64,000 bases of DNA from contig JAQISU010000346.1 of the NCBI GenBank assembly GCA_029339505.1, positions 454,501-518,500 on the forward strand, written 5' to 3'. Every line of letters begins with the position of its first letter. Position 1 is the first letter of the stretch. The stretch is from Unio delphinus (lineage: Eukaryota; Mollusca; Bivalvia; Unionida; Unionidae). Positions 1 through 10,985 of the stretch are shown piece by piece. The notes beneath the pieces were generated by a model, which worked only from the letters and a program-made list of their open reading frames with translations, was not told where the DNA came from and did no database searches. The translations under genes and the position numbers were made by a program.

Positions 1-950
1 TTACAGCATAAAAATGAGTATCGGGAAACATTGTATGGTACATGTATATATTTACTGTTTGTCTGAATGCCAAGATATTTATTCATTGTCATGGCATGGA
101 AGATAACAATAAGTTCTAAATAATTAATGTGATAATTGGATTTCTTTAAATTAACTGACCAATGGCCATTAACCAACTGATTTGATTTTGCTGAATCTGT
201 TGGTGATGCTTGTGTCTTGAGAAATGGTTTGTGTCTGATACTCTTTTGGTTACCTTTTTTGTGTTTTTAGACCACTAACTTGACTTTACTTGACAAATGT
301 CCTTTATTGTTTTATTCTATATCTTAAAACTTGGCCAACAAAATGGTTGGTCTTTTGTCATCATGACCACAGAGAAATATTTCTTGGTTGTAAAATTGTT
401 TAAGCAAATTAGCGTTGTAAACTTTTTGTTGTGAAAATATCTCACACCATATGCAGTTTGATTGCAGCTGCAATATGTTATTTAATTGAGTATCAGAAAT
501 AAGTTGATGTCTCCAACAGGACCAGTTCTTTACGTGAGAGATTATTTAATCAGCATAACTAATTCTGGTCATTTCCTGTAGCATTGATTGAGTTATATTG
601 ACTTTTGTAATTTGAAAGCACTTAGGATACAGTTTATCATCATTGCATGCACATTCTGCAGTCAGCATAAGTTCTCTATTGCCTGTAGCTAAGTCAATAT
701 AATCTGACTTTTTAGCAACAGTAAAACATCAAATTTGCAAAGCCTTTGAAAGACCAGGGTTTTATCTAGTTGATTGATTGTCTAGCGAATTTTGGAAAAT
801 TGACATGCATATAAATTTAAGCTTTACTGTTTTAATCAGAACAATTTATTTCATTTGGAAATAATTATTGGTGTGCATGAATCTTGATTGTGTGGTCTGT
901 TGCAAAAAGCCATTATACAACTAAATTTCATCAGTGGACAACTTCATCAC
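1..950. other. AT-rich non-coding sequence
   Basis: Unique-looking AT-rich DNA. I see no coding exon, tandem array or recognisable mobile-element end in it on either strand. Confidence 0.6.
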
Positions 951-1238
951 TCGGGTGGCCTAAGTGATTTGAGCATCCTTCATGGATGGGAAAGTTATTA
1001 AGTTCAAACCCTTGCCGAGTCATACCAAAGACTTAGAAAAAATGGCACAAACATCTGCCTCACTTGGTTCTCATCATTAAGAGGTTAGTGTTAGGACTGG
1101 TTGGCCTGGTGTCAGGATAATGTGACGGGTGGGACATGAAATTCTGTGTCTGTGGCATGATCCCCCATTGCTGGACATCACTATAAACTGCCACACTGCA
1201 GACGTCATAGTGATATGACTACAGATATTAAAGCTACT
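951..1238 (+). repeat. tRNA-derived SINE, family A, copy 1
   Basis: The first of five related copies in the window. The 5' part looks tRNA-derived: a box A-like stretch near 953-975 and a box B-like stretch AAGTTCAAACCC near 1000. The body shares the segments 'ggttagtgttag.actgg', 'cctggtgtcaggataatgtgac' (split by mismatches) and 'cactataaactgccacac' with the copies at 3519, 9841, 18637 and 57736. The tail carries ATTAAAGCT, as in the other copies. Such SINEs are transcribed by RNA polymerase III and mobilised by a partner LINE; this copy is diverged and probably inactive. No clear target duplication was found. Confidence 0.8.
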
Positions 1239-2142
1239 CAATGGACAGCTTGAATGTAGAAGAATCAGTCCCATATACTTCCCAGATCATTTTAGTTTAA
1301 ATCAAATTATATATACTTTGAACTGTACAAGTCAAAGACCAGAGGAGCTAATGCAACTTGCATACAACCATCACCTTTCATTTCTTGGTTTGTAATCACC
1401 AGTCTTTAATCTTTTGGAGGAAAGCCATAAAATGTGGCTTTAAGTTTTATCATATCAGTTTTAGTGTCTTGAATGAAACATGCAACATTTCAACCACAAT
1501 AATTGAAAATCGTCGTTGCCAAACAAATGATCATGGGGTTTTCAATAAATTACTTCTAATTTAATTTTAAGAAAACGCCACATTTTAAGAAATGACTTCT
1601 TTATATTTGTATTGGATCCTAGCTGATGTGACCTCCAACATGCCCACCATAGCATCTGTCCTGAAAGTCTTCCTTTTATCACATAGAAATCCTGAATGGG
1701 TTTGGTTATAAAGTAATAGAAAAGAGTGAAGGACAACAAGCTTTGTAAAAATTAACCAAGAATAAGAGCAGCCAGCAGTCTTGATTTTGTATTTTGAATA
1801 TTACTCACTTTTTTGCATAGAGATATTATGAGCTAAATAATGGATTGTCTCGAAACTTAAATCCTGTGAGATTTGCATGCTGGGATATCATACTGAAGTA
1901 TTAGTCGTACACTTCAAAACATATTGATTCAATGAATGTGACCTAAATCTATGGCATTACTGCAATGCCTCTGTTTTATCATTTGATTGTTTGTGATTCC
2001 TGACTTTAAGAGTATGGCAGGATTTTGGGAATAATCTGTAGTCTGAATCTACCAAGAAAAGGCCATCTTTATTGTGGAGATTTGTATTGAAATTAATTTA
2101 GCTTGCAGTTTAGTGACTTCATTAAAAAGTGATAGAAAAAAA
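1239..2142. other. AT-rich non-coding sequence
   Basis: No exon or repeat recognised. Short open frames on both strands have no coding character. Confidence 0.55.
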
Positions 2143-2144
2143 TA

Positions 2145-2378
2145 CAATAAAACCTGGACTGAAAGACCACTTGCCTTGAGAGACCATATTCTCAATGTAC
2201 AGATGTACAGATTTATTGATTACATGTATATAGTGTATATAAGTGTTATGATCAGTCTCATATGTTCATATTTATTGATTACATGTATATACTTACTGTT
2301 CAGGAGACTCTGATCAGCTGTCTAGAAAGACAATTATTCTTTGGTAGGAAGGTTGGTCTTTCAAGACAGGTTCTGTTG
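2145..2378. mobile_element. TA-flanked MITE, family M, copy 1
   Basis: A 234-bp element between TA dinucleotides (2143-2144 and 2379-2380). The left end begins CAATAAAACCTGG and the reverse complement of the right end begins CAACAGAACCTGTC. Just inside both ends are AGAGACC/AAAGACC motifs. The same end sequences bound copies at 4639 and 54485. This copy has extra AT-rich sequence in the middle, with a short internal duplication around ATTGATTACATGTATATA. TA duplication and this end style fit non-autonomous Tc1/mariner or pogo elements. No coding capacity. Confidence 0.7.
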
Positions 2379-2832
2379 TATTTCTTCAACATGAAGTCAT
2401 TTTATCTTTCTTGAAATACATGCTTGGATCCTGGTATTTGCCATCCCGAAATGAAAGCTGCAGTAATTTGATCTATTTTATTAGGAAGAAACACTGAGAA
2501 AGATCCTTTAGTATCCTCTAATAGACAATCACATCTTCTGGAAGGCTTTTAATTGCACTTAACAGCCATAATTGGCTATATTGTGATAAAGATAATAAGA
2601 ACATTTCTGATGGCACATCAAGGCATTGGAGGATTTTGTGTAAAACTAAATAATCCTTCGAGTTTTTGAAAATTTTGTTCGATTTATGGATTCATTTTAT
2701 CAGTTTAGCCTGGATTAATTCTTAATTAAATTCAACTGCATTATTGTGTCTTTAATCAAAGTTTTCAAAAATAATTTTCAGAAATAATTTTTCCTTAAAA
2801 TCTCCTGCAAAATATATTTCATTTTGGTACAG

Positions 2833-2868
2833 GAACCCTCAGATGCAATGTCAGATGAACAGGAGTAG
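2833..2868 (+). CDS. possible terminal exon of an upstream gene
   Basis: A good acceptor (TTTCATTTTGGTACAG, ending at 2832) is followed in phase 0 by a short acidic peptide, EPSDAMSDEQE, and a TAG stop at 2866-2868. An AATAAA occurs at about 3347-3352, so a 3' UTR of about 0.5 kb would fit. The composition resembles a protein C-terminus, but twelve codons are too few to prove coding. It could be the end of an upstream gene, an alternative end of the coiled-coil gene, or chance. Confidence 0.25.
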   Translation, partial: EPSDAMSDEQE

Positions 2869-3345
2869 ACTTGATCTGCCAGGATATTATGAAGGGCAGA
2901 TTAGGGTCTGTCTGTGTTAGATTACAGTTGGGTGTGCATTATATATTGTTAAATATGTTATCTTGGATAGTTTTGTTTAATTATCTTGATGCATTGGGGA
3001 TTAGATCTGATTCACTGGTACATTATCAGTGGCTTATCAGGGTCTGCCTGTGTTTGATTACAGTTGGGTGTCCATCATATATTGCTAAATTTGATATTTG
3101 GATAAATATAGTTTTTATAATTATGAGAACTAGACCGTATTTGCCAGTACACATCAATGACATATCAAGTTCTATGTTAATTATAGTTGTTAGTGCATTA
3201 TGCATTCTTAATATATTTTTGGATAAATATAGGTTTTTTAAATGTTTTTTGTGTGTGTGGAATCCGATGTTAATTTTTAAAAAAAATATAAAGATGGTAC
3301 TATTAGTAGTATTTTTTACAAATACTCTCAGCAGTTGAAGCTATT
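2869..3345. repeat. degenerate tandem duplication, about 140 bp unit
   Basis: Two and a half diverged copies share 'agggtctg.ctgtgtt', 'gattacagttgggtgt' and 'atatattg.taaat' at about 2903 and 3039, with a weaker third copy from about 3140. The 155-codon open frame across it is rich in I, L, V, Y and C and has no recognisable domain; I treat it as non-coding. Confidence 0.5.
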
Positions 3346-3518
3346 TAATAAATGTATGATCAAGTGTACAAGAATCATTTAGCATGTAGTATCATGCTTC
3401 CAAAAATACGAGATTTAATTACAATGTTTTTGCTAGTCATTACTTGTGCTTCTGCCGAACTTTTAATTTATTATTTTTAATATCTAATAATTTAGCTTTT
3501 AATTTCTTGATAAATGCA

Positions 3519-3820
3519 CTCAAGTGGCATAGTGATTAGAGCATCTGCTTTGGATGCAAGGGGTTGCAAGTTCAAACCCTGGCTGAGTCATACAAAAGAC
3601 TTATAAAAATGGTACAAACATCTGCCTAATGCTTGGCGTGCAGTTAAGAGGTTAGTGTTAGTACTGGTCAGCCTGGTGTCAAGATAATGTAACTAGGCTG
3701 GAGGGGGGGGGGGGGCATCATGCTGCAGACATGCAGCTAGACATCACTTTAAACTGCCATACTGACATTTTAGTGACATAACTGAAACATTGTTAAAGCT
3801 AATTTAAAATGCAAATCACA
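3519..3820 (+). repeat. tRNA-derived SINE, family A, copy 2
   Basis: The most complete copy of family A. It has a box A-like GTGGCATAGTGATTAGAGC, a box B-like GGTTGCAAGTTCAAACCC spanning 3560-3580, the shared central body, a 13-base run of G at about 3700, and a tail ending TTAAAGCTAATTTAAAATGC. It aligns along its length with copy 1 and, in reverse, with 9841-10091. Confidence 0.85.
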
Positions 3821-4636
3821 CTCTTGTATTTCCTTAGTACTGAAGGTTGTAATATTGCAATGATACAGTGGGTAGTTTTTAATTAACTGTGAAACTTGCC
3901 ATGGCAGACTGATCCTTATAAGTTATAATGAGTTTTAATAATCCCTTTTTGGAATACATTTATTTTGTAACCAGTCTTCAAATTGTATGATTGGTCATAA
4001 ATTAGTTGGCATTTTTATAGAACCAATGCTTGCTGAGCTGTGTGAGACACACTGCAAAGGTGTTTTAGATGAGAGGATGTTATCAAATATGGATAGGCTG
4101 GTGTATGCATTGTATTCCTCATGAATGGCAAGGTTATTAATTATTTTCCATATTTCTTAGAGATTTTTAGTAAAACCTTATGCCAGACAATTTGTTTTTT
4201 ATTAGCCACTATTTCATGCAGAACTTTAGGTTAGTTGTCAGCCATTTTGGGTCAGGTAAACATAATATTGCAACAAATTGGTTGGCCCAGGTATATCCTT
4301 TCAAAATGGAATAAAAATTGTTACAACATTGAACCGAATTTGTAATTTGAAAAAGTTAAAAAGAATTTTTTGCTTACATAGCAACTTACAAAATTGATTA
4401 TTGGTTTAAATTTTAATAAGGTTTAATATTTAGAACTTGAAGCTGGTGCCAAAAAGTTTTTTTTAAAATGTGTTTATATTGTGTGGAGAAAGTTTCTTTA
4501 TTTGCTAAGATGTAGCATTTAAGAAAGTAAATTGAAGTAAAGGCCTTGCAGTATTGGACCAATTATGCAGATGTGATATGACATATGGATGAAGATACAA
4601 GAAATTAGAAAAACCTCAAAACATGTGTTTTCATTT
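3821..4636. other. AT-rich non-coding sequence
   Basis: No exon seen. A stretch at about 4110-4142 (CATGAATGGCAAGGTTATTAA) resembles the head of SINE family A and may be a small fragment. Confidence 0.5.
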
Positions 4637-4638
4637 TA

Positions 4639-4804
4639 CAGTAGAACCGGTCTTGAAAGACCTGTGACCCCTTCTGCCCAAAAATAATGGTCTCTCAAGA
4701 TCGGTGGTCTCTCATAACAGGTCATAACACTTTATAATGAATAAATCTATGCATGGAGATTCTGGTCTCTCAAGACAGGTGGTCTCTCAAGGCAGGTTTT
4801 ACTG
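4639..4804. mobile_element. TA-flanked MITE, family M, copy 2
   Basis: A 166-bp element flanked by TA (4637-4638, 4805-4806). The ends are inverted: CAGTAGAACCGGTCTTGAAA on the left, and CAGTAAAACCTGCCTTGAGA for the right end read in reverse. The inside carries several GGTCTCTCAAG/GGTCTCTCATAAC motifs. It has close relatives at 54485-54668 and 2145-2378. It has no coding capacity and would depend on a Tc1/mariner- or pogo-type transposase in trans. Confidence 0.85.
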
Positions 4805-4806
4805 TA

Positions 4807-5674
4807 TATGCAAACAACAGCATTGGAAAAAAAGTTCTATATTACATTGCAATCATCTATAACTGACCCAGATTTCTTGAAAAAACTGCTTTTATATTTG
4901 TCTGTTACCTGGAGAATAATCTAAGACCCACTTGAGCATCTTGTTTGTGAAACCATATAACAAATATCAATTAAAGTTCAACAGTAAATAGCATAAATTT
5001 GGAGTCTAAATTTGTGTGCGACTTGGATATCACTCCTGGTGGTAATTTCAAGTGCAATTTAAATATTGAATCAATACTGTTAGCTTAATTGCTTGTGAAG
5101 GGAACTAATGTTGGCAGAAGTTTTGATAAAGACCTTCTAATGAGTTTAATTCTTCCGATTCCAAATTGCAGTTCCTTCTGATTTATTGTTTTACTTGCAA
5201 GAATCGTCCATTATCACACATGTAGGTGAGTTGACGTAGTATTTTATTTCTAAGTAATTTGACCTGATAACTTAAGGAGCAAGTTTTAAAAAATTCTTTT
5301 TGAGGAAATGGTTATTAGGGTACCATTGATGTGTCAAAGAAAATATTTAGCATTGTTTTAAAATTCAGCATCCGCCTCTTTGATATGACAATGTAACACC
5401 CAAGAATCTTGGGCTTTTTGAGGGAATGCATTTTATACAACAAATTTTGACTATGTTTTTTATGGTTGGAAGATTTTAAATGTTTTCTTTTTATCTCTAA
5501 TTCTATATACCATTTATTCATAATTACCATTGTATTTTATCTTGTGTTTAATGTTTGTGTATTTTTGAAACATTTTATCTTTAAAGTTTTTGTAATTCTT
5601 TAAATGTTAAATTTTTAGAACTGTACTTTTGATTGGCACCATATAGCAATTATTGTCTTCAATATTTCTTTCAA
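4807..5674. other. AT-rich non-coding sequence
   Basis: No exon, array or element end recognised. Confidence 0.5.
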
Positions 5675-5738
5675 ACACACACACACACACAATGACACAA
5701 ACACACACACACACATACACACACACACACACACACAT
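5675..5738. repeat. (AC)n microsatellite
   Basis: Imperfect AC repeat interrupted by TG and T. It creates the cysteine/valine-rich minus-strand frame around 5615-5827, which is not a gene. Confidence 0.9.
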
Positions 5739-5739
5739 G

Positions 5740-6002
5740 TGCATGCATGAGTGCACCCACCCCATCCCACCCACACAGTTATGCACTGTCTTGTAATATT
5801 AATTAGAAGTGAATACAAGCAAATCATCTATGTGGCAATATGAAATATTTTAGGCAGAAAATTGATATTGTTGATGCACATCATATTCTGTCTGGCTGTA
5901 CGTACACAGACACATTGATTATGGTGATAATTGAAACTGATCAGTAAAGATTTAGAAATGAATCTAGACTTGACATGAGTTTCAGATTTGCCATACAATT
6001 CC
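5740..6002. other. non-coding sequence before the 68-bp array
   Basis: Nothing recognised. Confidence 0.5.
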
Positions 6003-8590
6003 AGTCTACTAAAACCAGTATCCAATCAGTAAAAAGTTAATACCAGTCTAGCTGTATGCTATAAGACTTTTAGGACAAGAAAACCAGTATCCAATCAATA
6101 AAGAGTCAATACCAGTCTAGCTGTATGCTACAAGATTTTTAGACATTAAAACCAGTATCCAATCAATAAAGAGTTAATACCAGTCTAGCTGTATGCTACA
6201 AGATTTTTAGACATTAAAGCCAGTATCCAACCAATAAAGAGTCAATACCAATCTAGCTGTATGCTACAAGATTTTTAGACATTAAAACCAGTATCCAATC
6301 AATAAAGAGTCGATACCAGTCTAGCTGTATGCTACAAGACTTTTATACACTAAAACCAGTATCCAATCAATAAAGAGTTAATACCAGTCTAGCAGTATGC
6401 TACAAGATTTTAAGACACTAAAACCAGTATCCAGTCAATAAAGAGTTAATACCAGTCTAGCTGTATGCTACAAGACTTTTAGGACACTAAAACCAGTATC
6501 CAATCAATAAAGAGTTAATACCAGTTTAGCTGTATGCTACACAATTTTTAGACACTAAAACCAGTATCCAATCAATAAAGAGTTAATACCAGTCTAGCTG
6601 TATGCTACAAGATTTTTAGACATTAAAGCCAGTATCCAACCAATAAAGAGTCAATACCAATCTAGCTGTATGCTACAAGATTTTTAGACATTAAAACCAG
6701 TATCCAATCAATAAAGAGTCAATACCAGTCTAGCTGTATGCTACATAATTTTAAGACATTAAAACCAGTATCCAATCAATAAAGAGTCAATACCAGTCTA
6801 GCTGTATGCTACAAGACTTTTAGACACTAAAACCAGTATCCAATCAATAAAGAGTTAATACCAGTCTAGCTGTATGCTACAAGATTTTTAGACATTAAAG
6901 CCAGTATCCAACCAAAAAAGAGCCAATACCAATCTAGCTGTATGCTACAAGATATTTAGACATTAAAACCAGTATCCAATCAATAAAGAGTCAATACCAG
7001 TTTAGCTGTATGCTACAAGATTTTTAGACATTAAAACCAGTATCCAATCAATAAAGAGTCAATACCAGTTTAGCTGTATGCTACAAGATTTTAAGACAAT
7101 AAAACCAGTATCCAATCAATAAAGAGTCAATACCAGTCTAGCTGTATGCTACAAGATTTTTAGACATTAAAGCCAGTATCCAACCAATAAAGAGTCAATA
7201 CCAATCTAGCTGTATGCTACAAGATTTTTAGACATTAAAACCAGTATCCAATCAATAAAGAGTCGATACCAGTCTAGCTGTATGCTACAAGATTTTTAGA
7301 CATTAAAGCCAGTATCCAACCAATAAAGAGTCAATACCAATCTAGCTGTATGCTACAAGATTTTTAGACATTAAAACCAGTATCCAATCAATAAAGAGTC
7401 GATACCAGTCTAGCTGTATGCTACAAGACTTTTATACACTAAAACCAGTATCCAATCAATAAAGAGTTAATACCAGTCTAGCTGTATGCTACAAGACTTT
7501 TAGGACACTAAAACCAGTATCCAATCAATAAAGAATTAATACCAGTTTAGCTGTATGCTACACAATTTTTAGACACTAAAACCAGTATCCAATCAATAAA
7601 GAGTTAATACCAGTCTAGCTGTATGCTACAAGATTTTTAGACATTAAAGCCAGTATCCAACCAATAAAGAGTCAATACCAATCTAGCTGTATGCTACAAG
7701 ATTTTTAGACATTAAAACCAGTATCCAATCAATAAAGAGTCAATACCAGTCTAGCTGTATGCTACATAATTTTAAGACATTAAAACCAGTATCCAATCAA
7801 TAAAGAGTCAATACCAGTCTAGCTGTATGCTACAAGACTTTTAGACACTAAAACCAGTATCCAATCAATAAAGAGTTAATACCAGTCTAGCTGTATGCTA
7901 CAAGATTTTTAGACATTAAAGCCAGTATCCAACCAATAAAGAGTCAATACCAGTCTAGCTGTATGCTACAAGATTTTTAGACATTAAAACCAGTATCCAA
8001 TCAATAAAGAGTCAATACCAATCTAGCTGCTACAAGATTTTAAGACATTAAAACCAGTATCCAATCAATAAAGAGTCAATACCAGTCTAGCTGTATGCTA
8101 CAAGATTTTTAGACATTAAAACCAGTATCCAATCAATAAAGAGTCAATACCAGTTTAGCTGTATGCTACAAGATTTTAAGACATTAAAACCAGTATCCAA
8201 TCAATAAAGAGTCAATACCAGTTTAGCTGTATGCTACAAGATTTTTAGACATTAAAACCAGTATCCAATCAATAAACAGTCAATACCAGTCTTGCTGTAT
8301 GCTACAAGACTTTTAGACACTAAAACCAGTATCCAATCAATAAAGAGTTAATACCAGTCTAGCTGTATGCTACAAGATTTTTAGACATTAAAACCAGTAT
8401 CCAATCAATAAACAGTCAATACCAGTCTTGCTGTATGCTACAAGATTTTAAGACACTAAAACCATTATCCAATCAATAAAGAGTTAATACCAGTCTAGCT
8501 GTATGCTACAAGATTTTAAGACAACACTAAAACCAGTATCCAATCAATAAAGAGTCAACACCAGACTAGCTGTATGCTACAAGATTTTAA
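6003..8590. repeat. 68-bp satellite array, about 38 copies, with higher-order structure
   Basis: The unit includes ACCAGTATCCAATCAATAAA, then GAGTTAATACCAGTCTAGCT, then GTATGCTACAAGATTTTTAG, then ACATTAAA. Variants recur in blocks: the pair 'CCAACCAATAAAG...ACCAATCTAG', the 'TTTTATACAC' variant at 6341 and again at about 7430, and the 'CACAATTTTTAGACACT' variant at about 6541 and 7561. The block from 6341 recurs with an offset of about 1.02-1.09 kb, differing by one unit. The array was therefore enlarged by a duplication of 15-16 units, not only by single-unit slippage. It has no coding potential. Confidence 0.95.
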
Positions 8591-9840
8591 GGACCATAAT
8601 GACATTCATGCCCAGGATAAATTAATTAAAGTCAATAAAGGAGCATACTTGTTTTCTCCAGTTGCATTAGTCTTTGGGGTTTCCATACAACAATCTGTGT
8701 TTATATTTATGTCATTTTGACATAGTACTATGACTCTGTCTGTCTGTCTGTCTGTTTCATGAGTTTTCTTTTCTGCTTAGTAAGTTCTCCAGCAGATACA
8801 TCCACCAGACTTTGAAGATTGCTTGTACTTTGGACAGTGATAAAAGGCAGATTTTGGTGTTCAAGGGGTTGAAGGTCATTATGACTGTAAAATGGTTTCT
8901 GTGCAAGAACATTACTTTAACATTTGCTCCAAACGTTTTGGATAACTTGCAAATGGAGTAACGAAGTCTTCAGATTTTGGAGTCAAAAGTTAGGAGGACA
9001 AGGTTAATATAAATGAAGGAAGAAAAATTAACATTGGTTCTTCATCGCATATCTATACCAAACTGTGAATAGCTTGCTCTTTGGGTACAGATTAAGTTAT
9101 TCATTTATGGCTGAAAAGGTCAGAGGACAAGGTCATGAATTTTAAGTTCTCAGACATTCACATTCACAATTTGTGTATGACTTGGAAGGTCATGTTCGTT
9201 GTTGACATCACATATCTGGGTTAAACTTTTTGGCAGTTTTGCACATGGAATAAGGAAGACGCCTACTGATGTTTGGGTCAAAAGTTCAAAGCCAAAACCT
9301 CTTTGCGTGAATGAAGAAAATATTTTTGGGGCGTGATCATAATGTTACGTCTAGACCACATGACTTGACTAAAGTTTGTGGAAGGTGTGACCTTAAAAAA
9401 TGGAAGGGATACTGATTTATGGGTCAAAAGGTCAAAGTTACGGTAATTGTGGTTTTAAGAGAAATGGCTACAAGTAAGTCCCTTGACCAAAGGCTGTGGA
9501 TGGCTTGTGTTTAGGTAATAAAAAAGCCATTGGATTTTGGAATCTGGATGTCAAGGTGGTAGTTGTGGTATATCTGTGGTAAAACTGTTTCTGCACAGTA
9601 ACTGTATTTATATTCCTCATACCATGATCATAGTCTCAGGCCATTGGGACTCAGTCCCAGGCCATTGGGACTCATTGGGCAATTATCATTATGATAGTTT
9701 CTACATTAAGAGGACTATTCAACATAGGGCAGACATATAATGTGCCATTCACAAAATTTGATTTTTAGTGAGGGTTTTTTGTGGATTCTTTTATTTAATT
9801 ATTTATGTAGCTTTATTATTTTTCATCATATTGCTATTTT
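8591..9840. repeat. AGGTCA-rich dispersed repeat, family D
   Basis: Diverged copies of a dispersed sequence whose hallmark is 'ttttggggtcaaaaggtcaaaggtca', split by substitutions. It is accompanied by 'gtggatggcttg...tttagg' and 'aaggaagacgcctactgattttgg' (both split). Similar stretches occur at 15760-16390, 22840-24170 and 53830-54430. A (GTCT)4 run lies at about 8737-8753. No coding exon seen. Confidence 0.6.
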
Positions 9841-10091
9841 GTCTGCAGTGTGACAGTTTATAGCGATGTCTAGCACTGGAGCATCATGCTGCAGACATGT
9901 AGCATCATGTCCCACCCAGTAACATTATTCTGACACCAGGTCGATCAGTCCTTACACTAACCTTTTAATGCTGAGTCAGTGAGTGTCAAGCAAGGCAGTT
10001 GCATATACCATTTTTATAAGTCTTTGGTATAATTTTAGCTGGGATTTGAACCCATGACCTCCTTGATAATCAAAAGGCTTGGGCCACAGGA
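9841..10091 (-). repeat. tRNA-derived SINE, family A, copy 3 (minus strand)
   Basis: Reading in reverse gives a box A-like GGCCCAAGCC, then a box B-like GGTTCAAATCCC (10039-10053 region), then the shared family A body (GTAAGGACTGATCGACC, CAGAATAATGTTACTGGGTG, TAAACTGTCACACTGCAGAC). This is the only family A copy on the minus strand. Confidence 0.8.
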
Positions 10092-10305
10092 TCCATTGAA
10101 ATTTTGATTTTATAATATAAAGGTACTCATTAGCCTCTTTTTGAAACCAGACATGGACCGTAATAATTATTCTAGGGGTCAGCACAAAATTTGCATGATT
10201 GGCTCAATTTTCTGATATACATTACCGGTATATGAAACATGTCATCAATTGAGGATCACGTATTTCCCCCCAAAAGCTTATTTAAAATTCTTATATGAGA
10301 AGTGA

Positions 10306-10338
10306 TCCAGGGTAGCCAAGTGGTCTAAGTTGCCTGCC
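10306..10338 (+). repeat. tRNA-like SINE head fragment
   Basis: GGGTAGCCAAGTGGTCTAAG followed by TTGCCTGCC looks like the 5' part (box A region) of a tRNA-derived SINE. It is cut off by the start of the minisatellite at about 10340. A box B-like GGTTTAAATCC lies beyond the array at about 12804, so one SINE may have been split by array growth. Confidence 0.4.
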
Positions 10339-10985
10339 TGTACACATGTCACTCATACACCTCACCTCAGTCTACACATATCACTCATACACCTCACCTC
10401 AATCTACACATATCACTCATACACCTCACATCAGTCTACACATATCACTCATACACCTCACCTCACTGTACGCATATCACTCATACACCTTACCTCACTC
10501 TACACATATCACTCATACACCTCACCTCACTCTACACATATCACTCATACACCTCACCTCAGTTTACACATGTCATTCATACACCTCACCTCAGTTTACA
10601 CATAACATTCATAGACCCAATTAAATCCCAAAATGTGTTGGTATTGTACATGGTTGCTTATAACACGGTTCGGTTCATAACACGGTCGGATCTTATGGCT
10701 CCCATCTACTGTGTTATAGCTGGGTCCCACTGTATCATTCATACACCTCACATCAGAAACACATATCACTCATACAGCTCACCTCAGAAACATATCACTC
10801 ATACACCTCACATCAAAAACACACATCATTCATAGACCTCACCTCAGTCTACACAATATCATTCATACACCTCACCTCAGTCTACACATATCACTCATAC
10901 ACCTCACATCAGAAACACATATCATTCATACACCTCACCACAGTCTACACATATCACTTATAACACCTCACCTCAGAAACACATA
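10339..10985. repeat. minisatellite of about 30 bp (left part)
   Basis: Tandem copies of a unit like CATATCACTCATACACCTCA followed by CCTCAGTCTACA or CATCAGAAACA. They produce two overlapping plus-strand frames rich in H, T, S and Y at 10330-10624, which are not genes. At 10616-10732 the array is interrupted by a solo transposon end (separate entry). The array stops at the left end of the TA-flanked element and resumes on its far side at 12563. Confidence 0.95.
10616..10732. mobile_element. solo right end of the 10986-12562 element
   Basis: These 117 bp match 12447-12562 closely (shared CCAATTAAATCC, TGTGTTGGTATTGTACATGG, TTGCTTATAACA.GGTTCGGT). They end in the same terminal sequence GGGTCCCACTG followed by TATCATTCATACACC. 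No matching left end lies beside it. It is a truncated copy or a duplicated piece of the neighbouring element. Confidence 0.8.

Noticed and set aside
2871..3338. 155-codon plus-strand frame
   Set aside because: It lies on a degenerate tandem duplication, is hydrophobic and AT-biased, and has no domain or splice sites.
6003..8590. CRISPR-like repeat array
   Set aside because: Units are contiguous with no unique spacers, and the sequence is eukaryotic; it is a satellite.
10330..10624. Overlapping His/Thr/Tyr-rich plus-strand frames
   Set aside because: They translate the minisatellite in two frames at once; no signal of coding.
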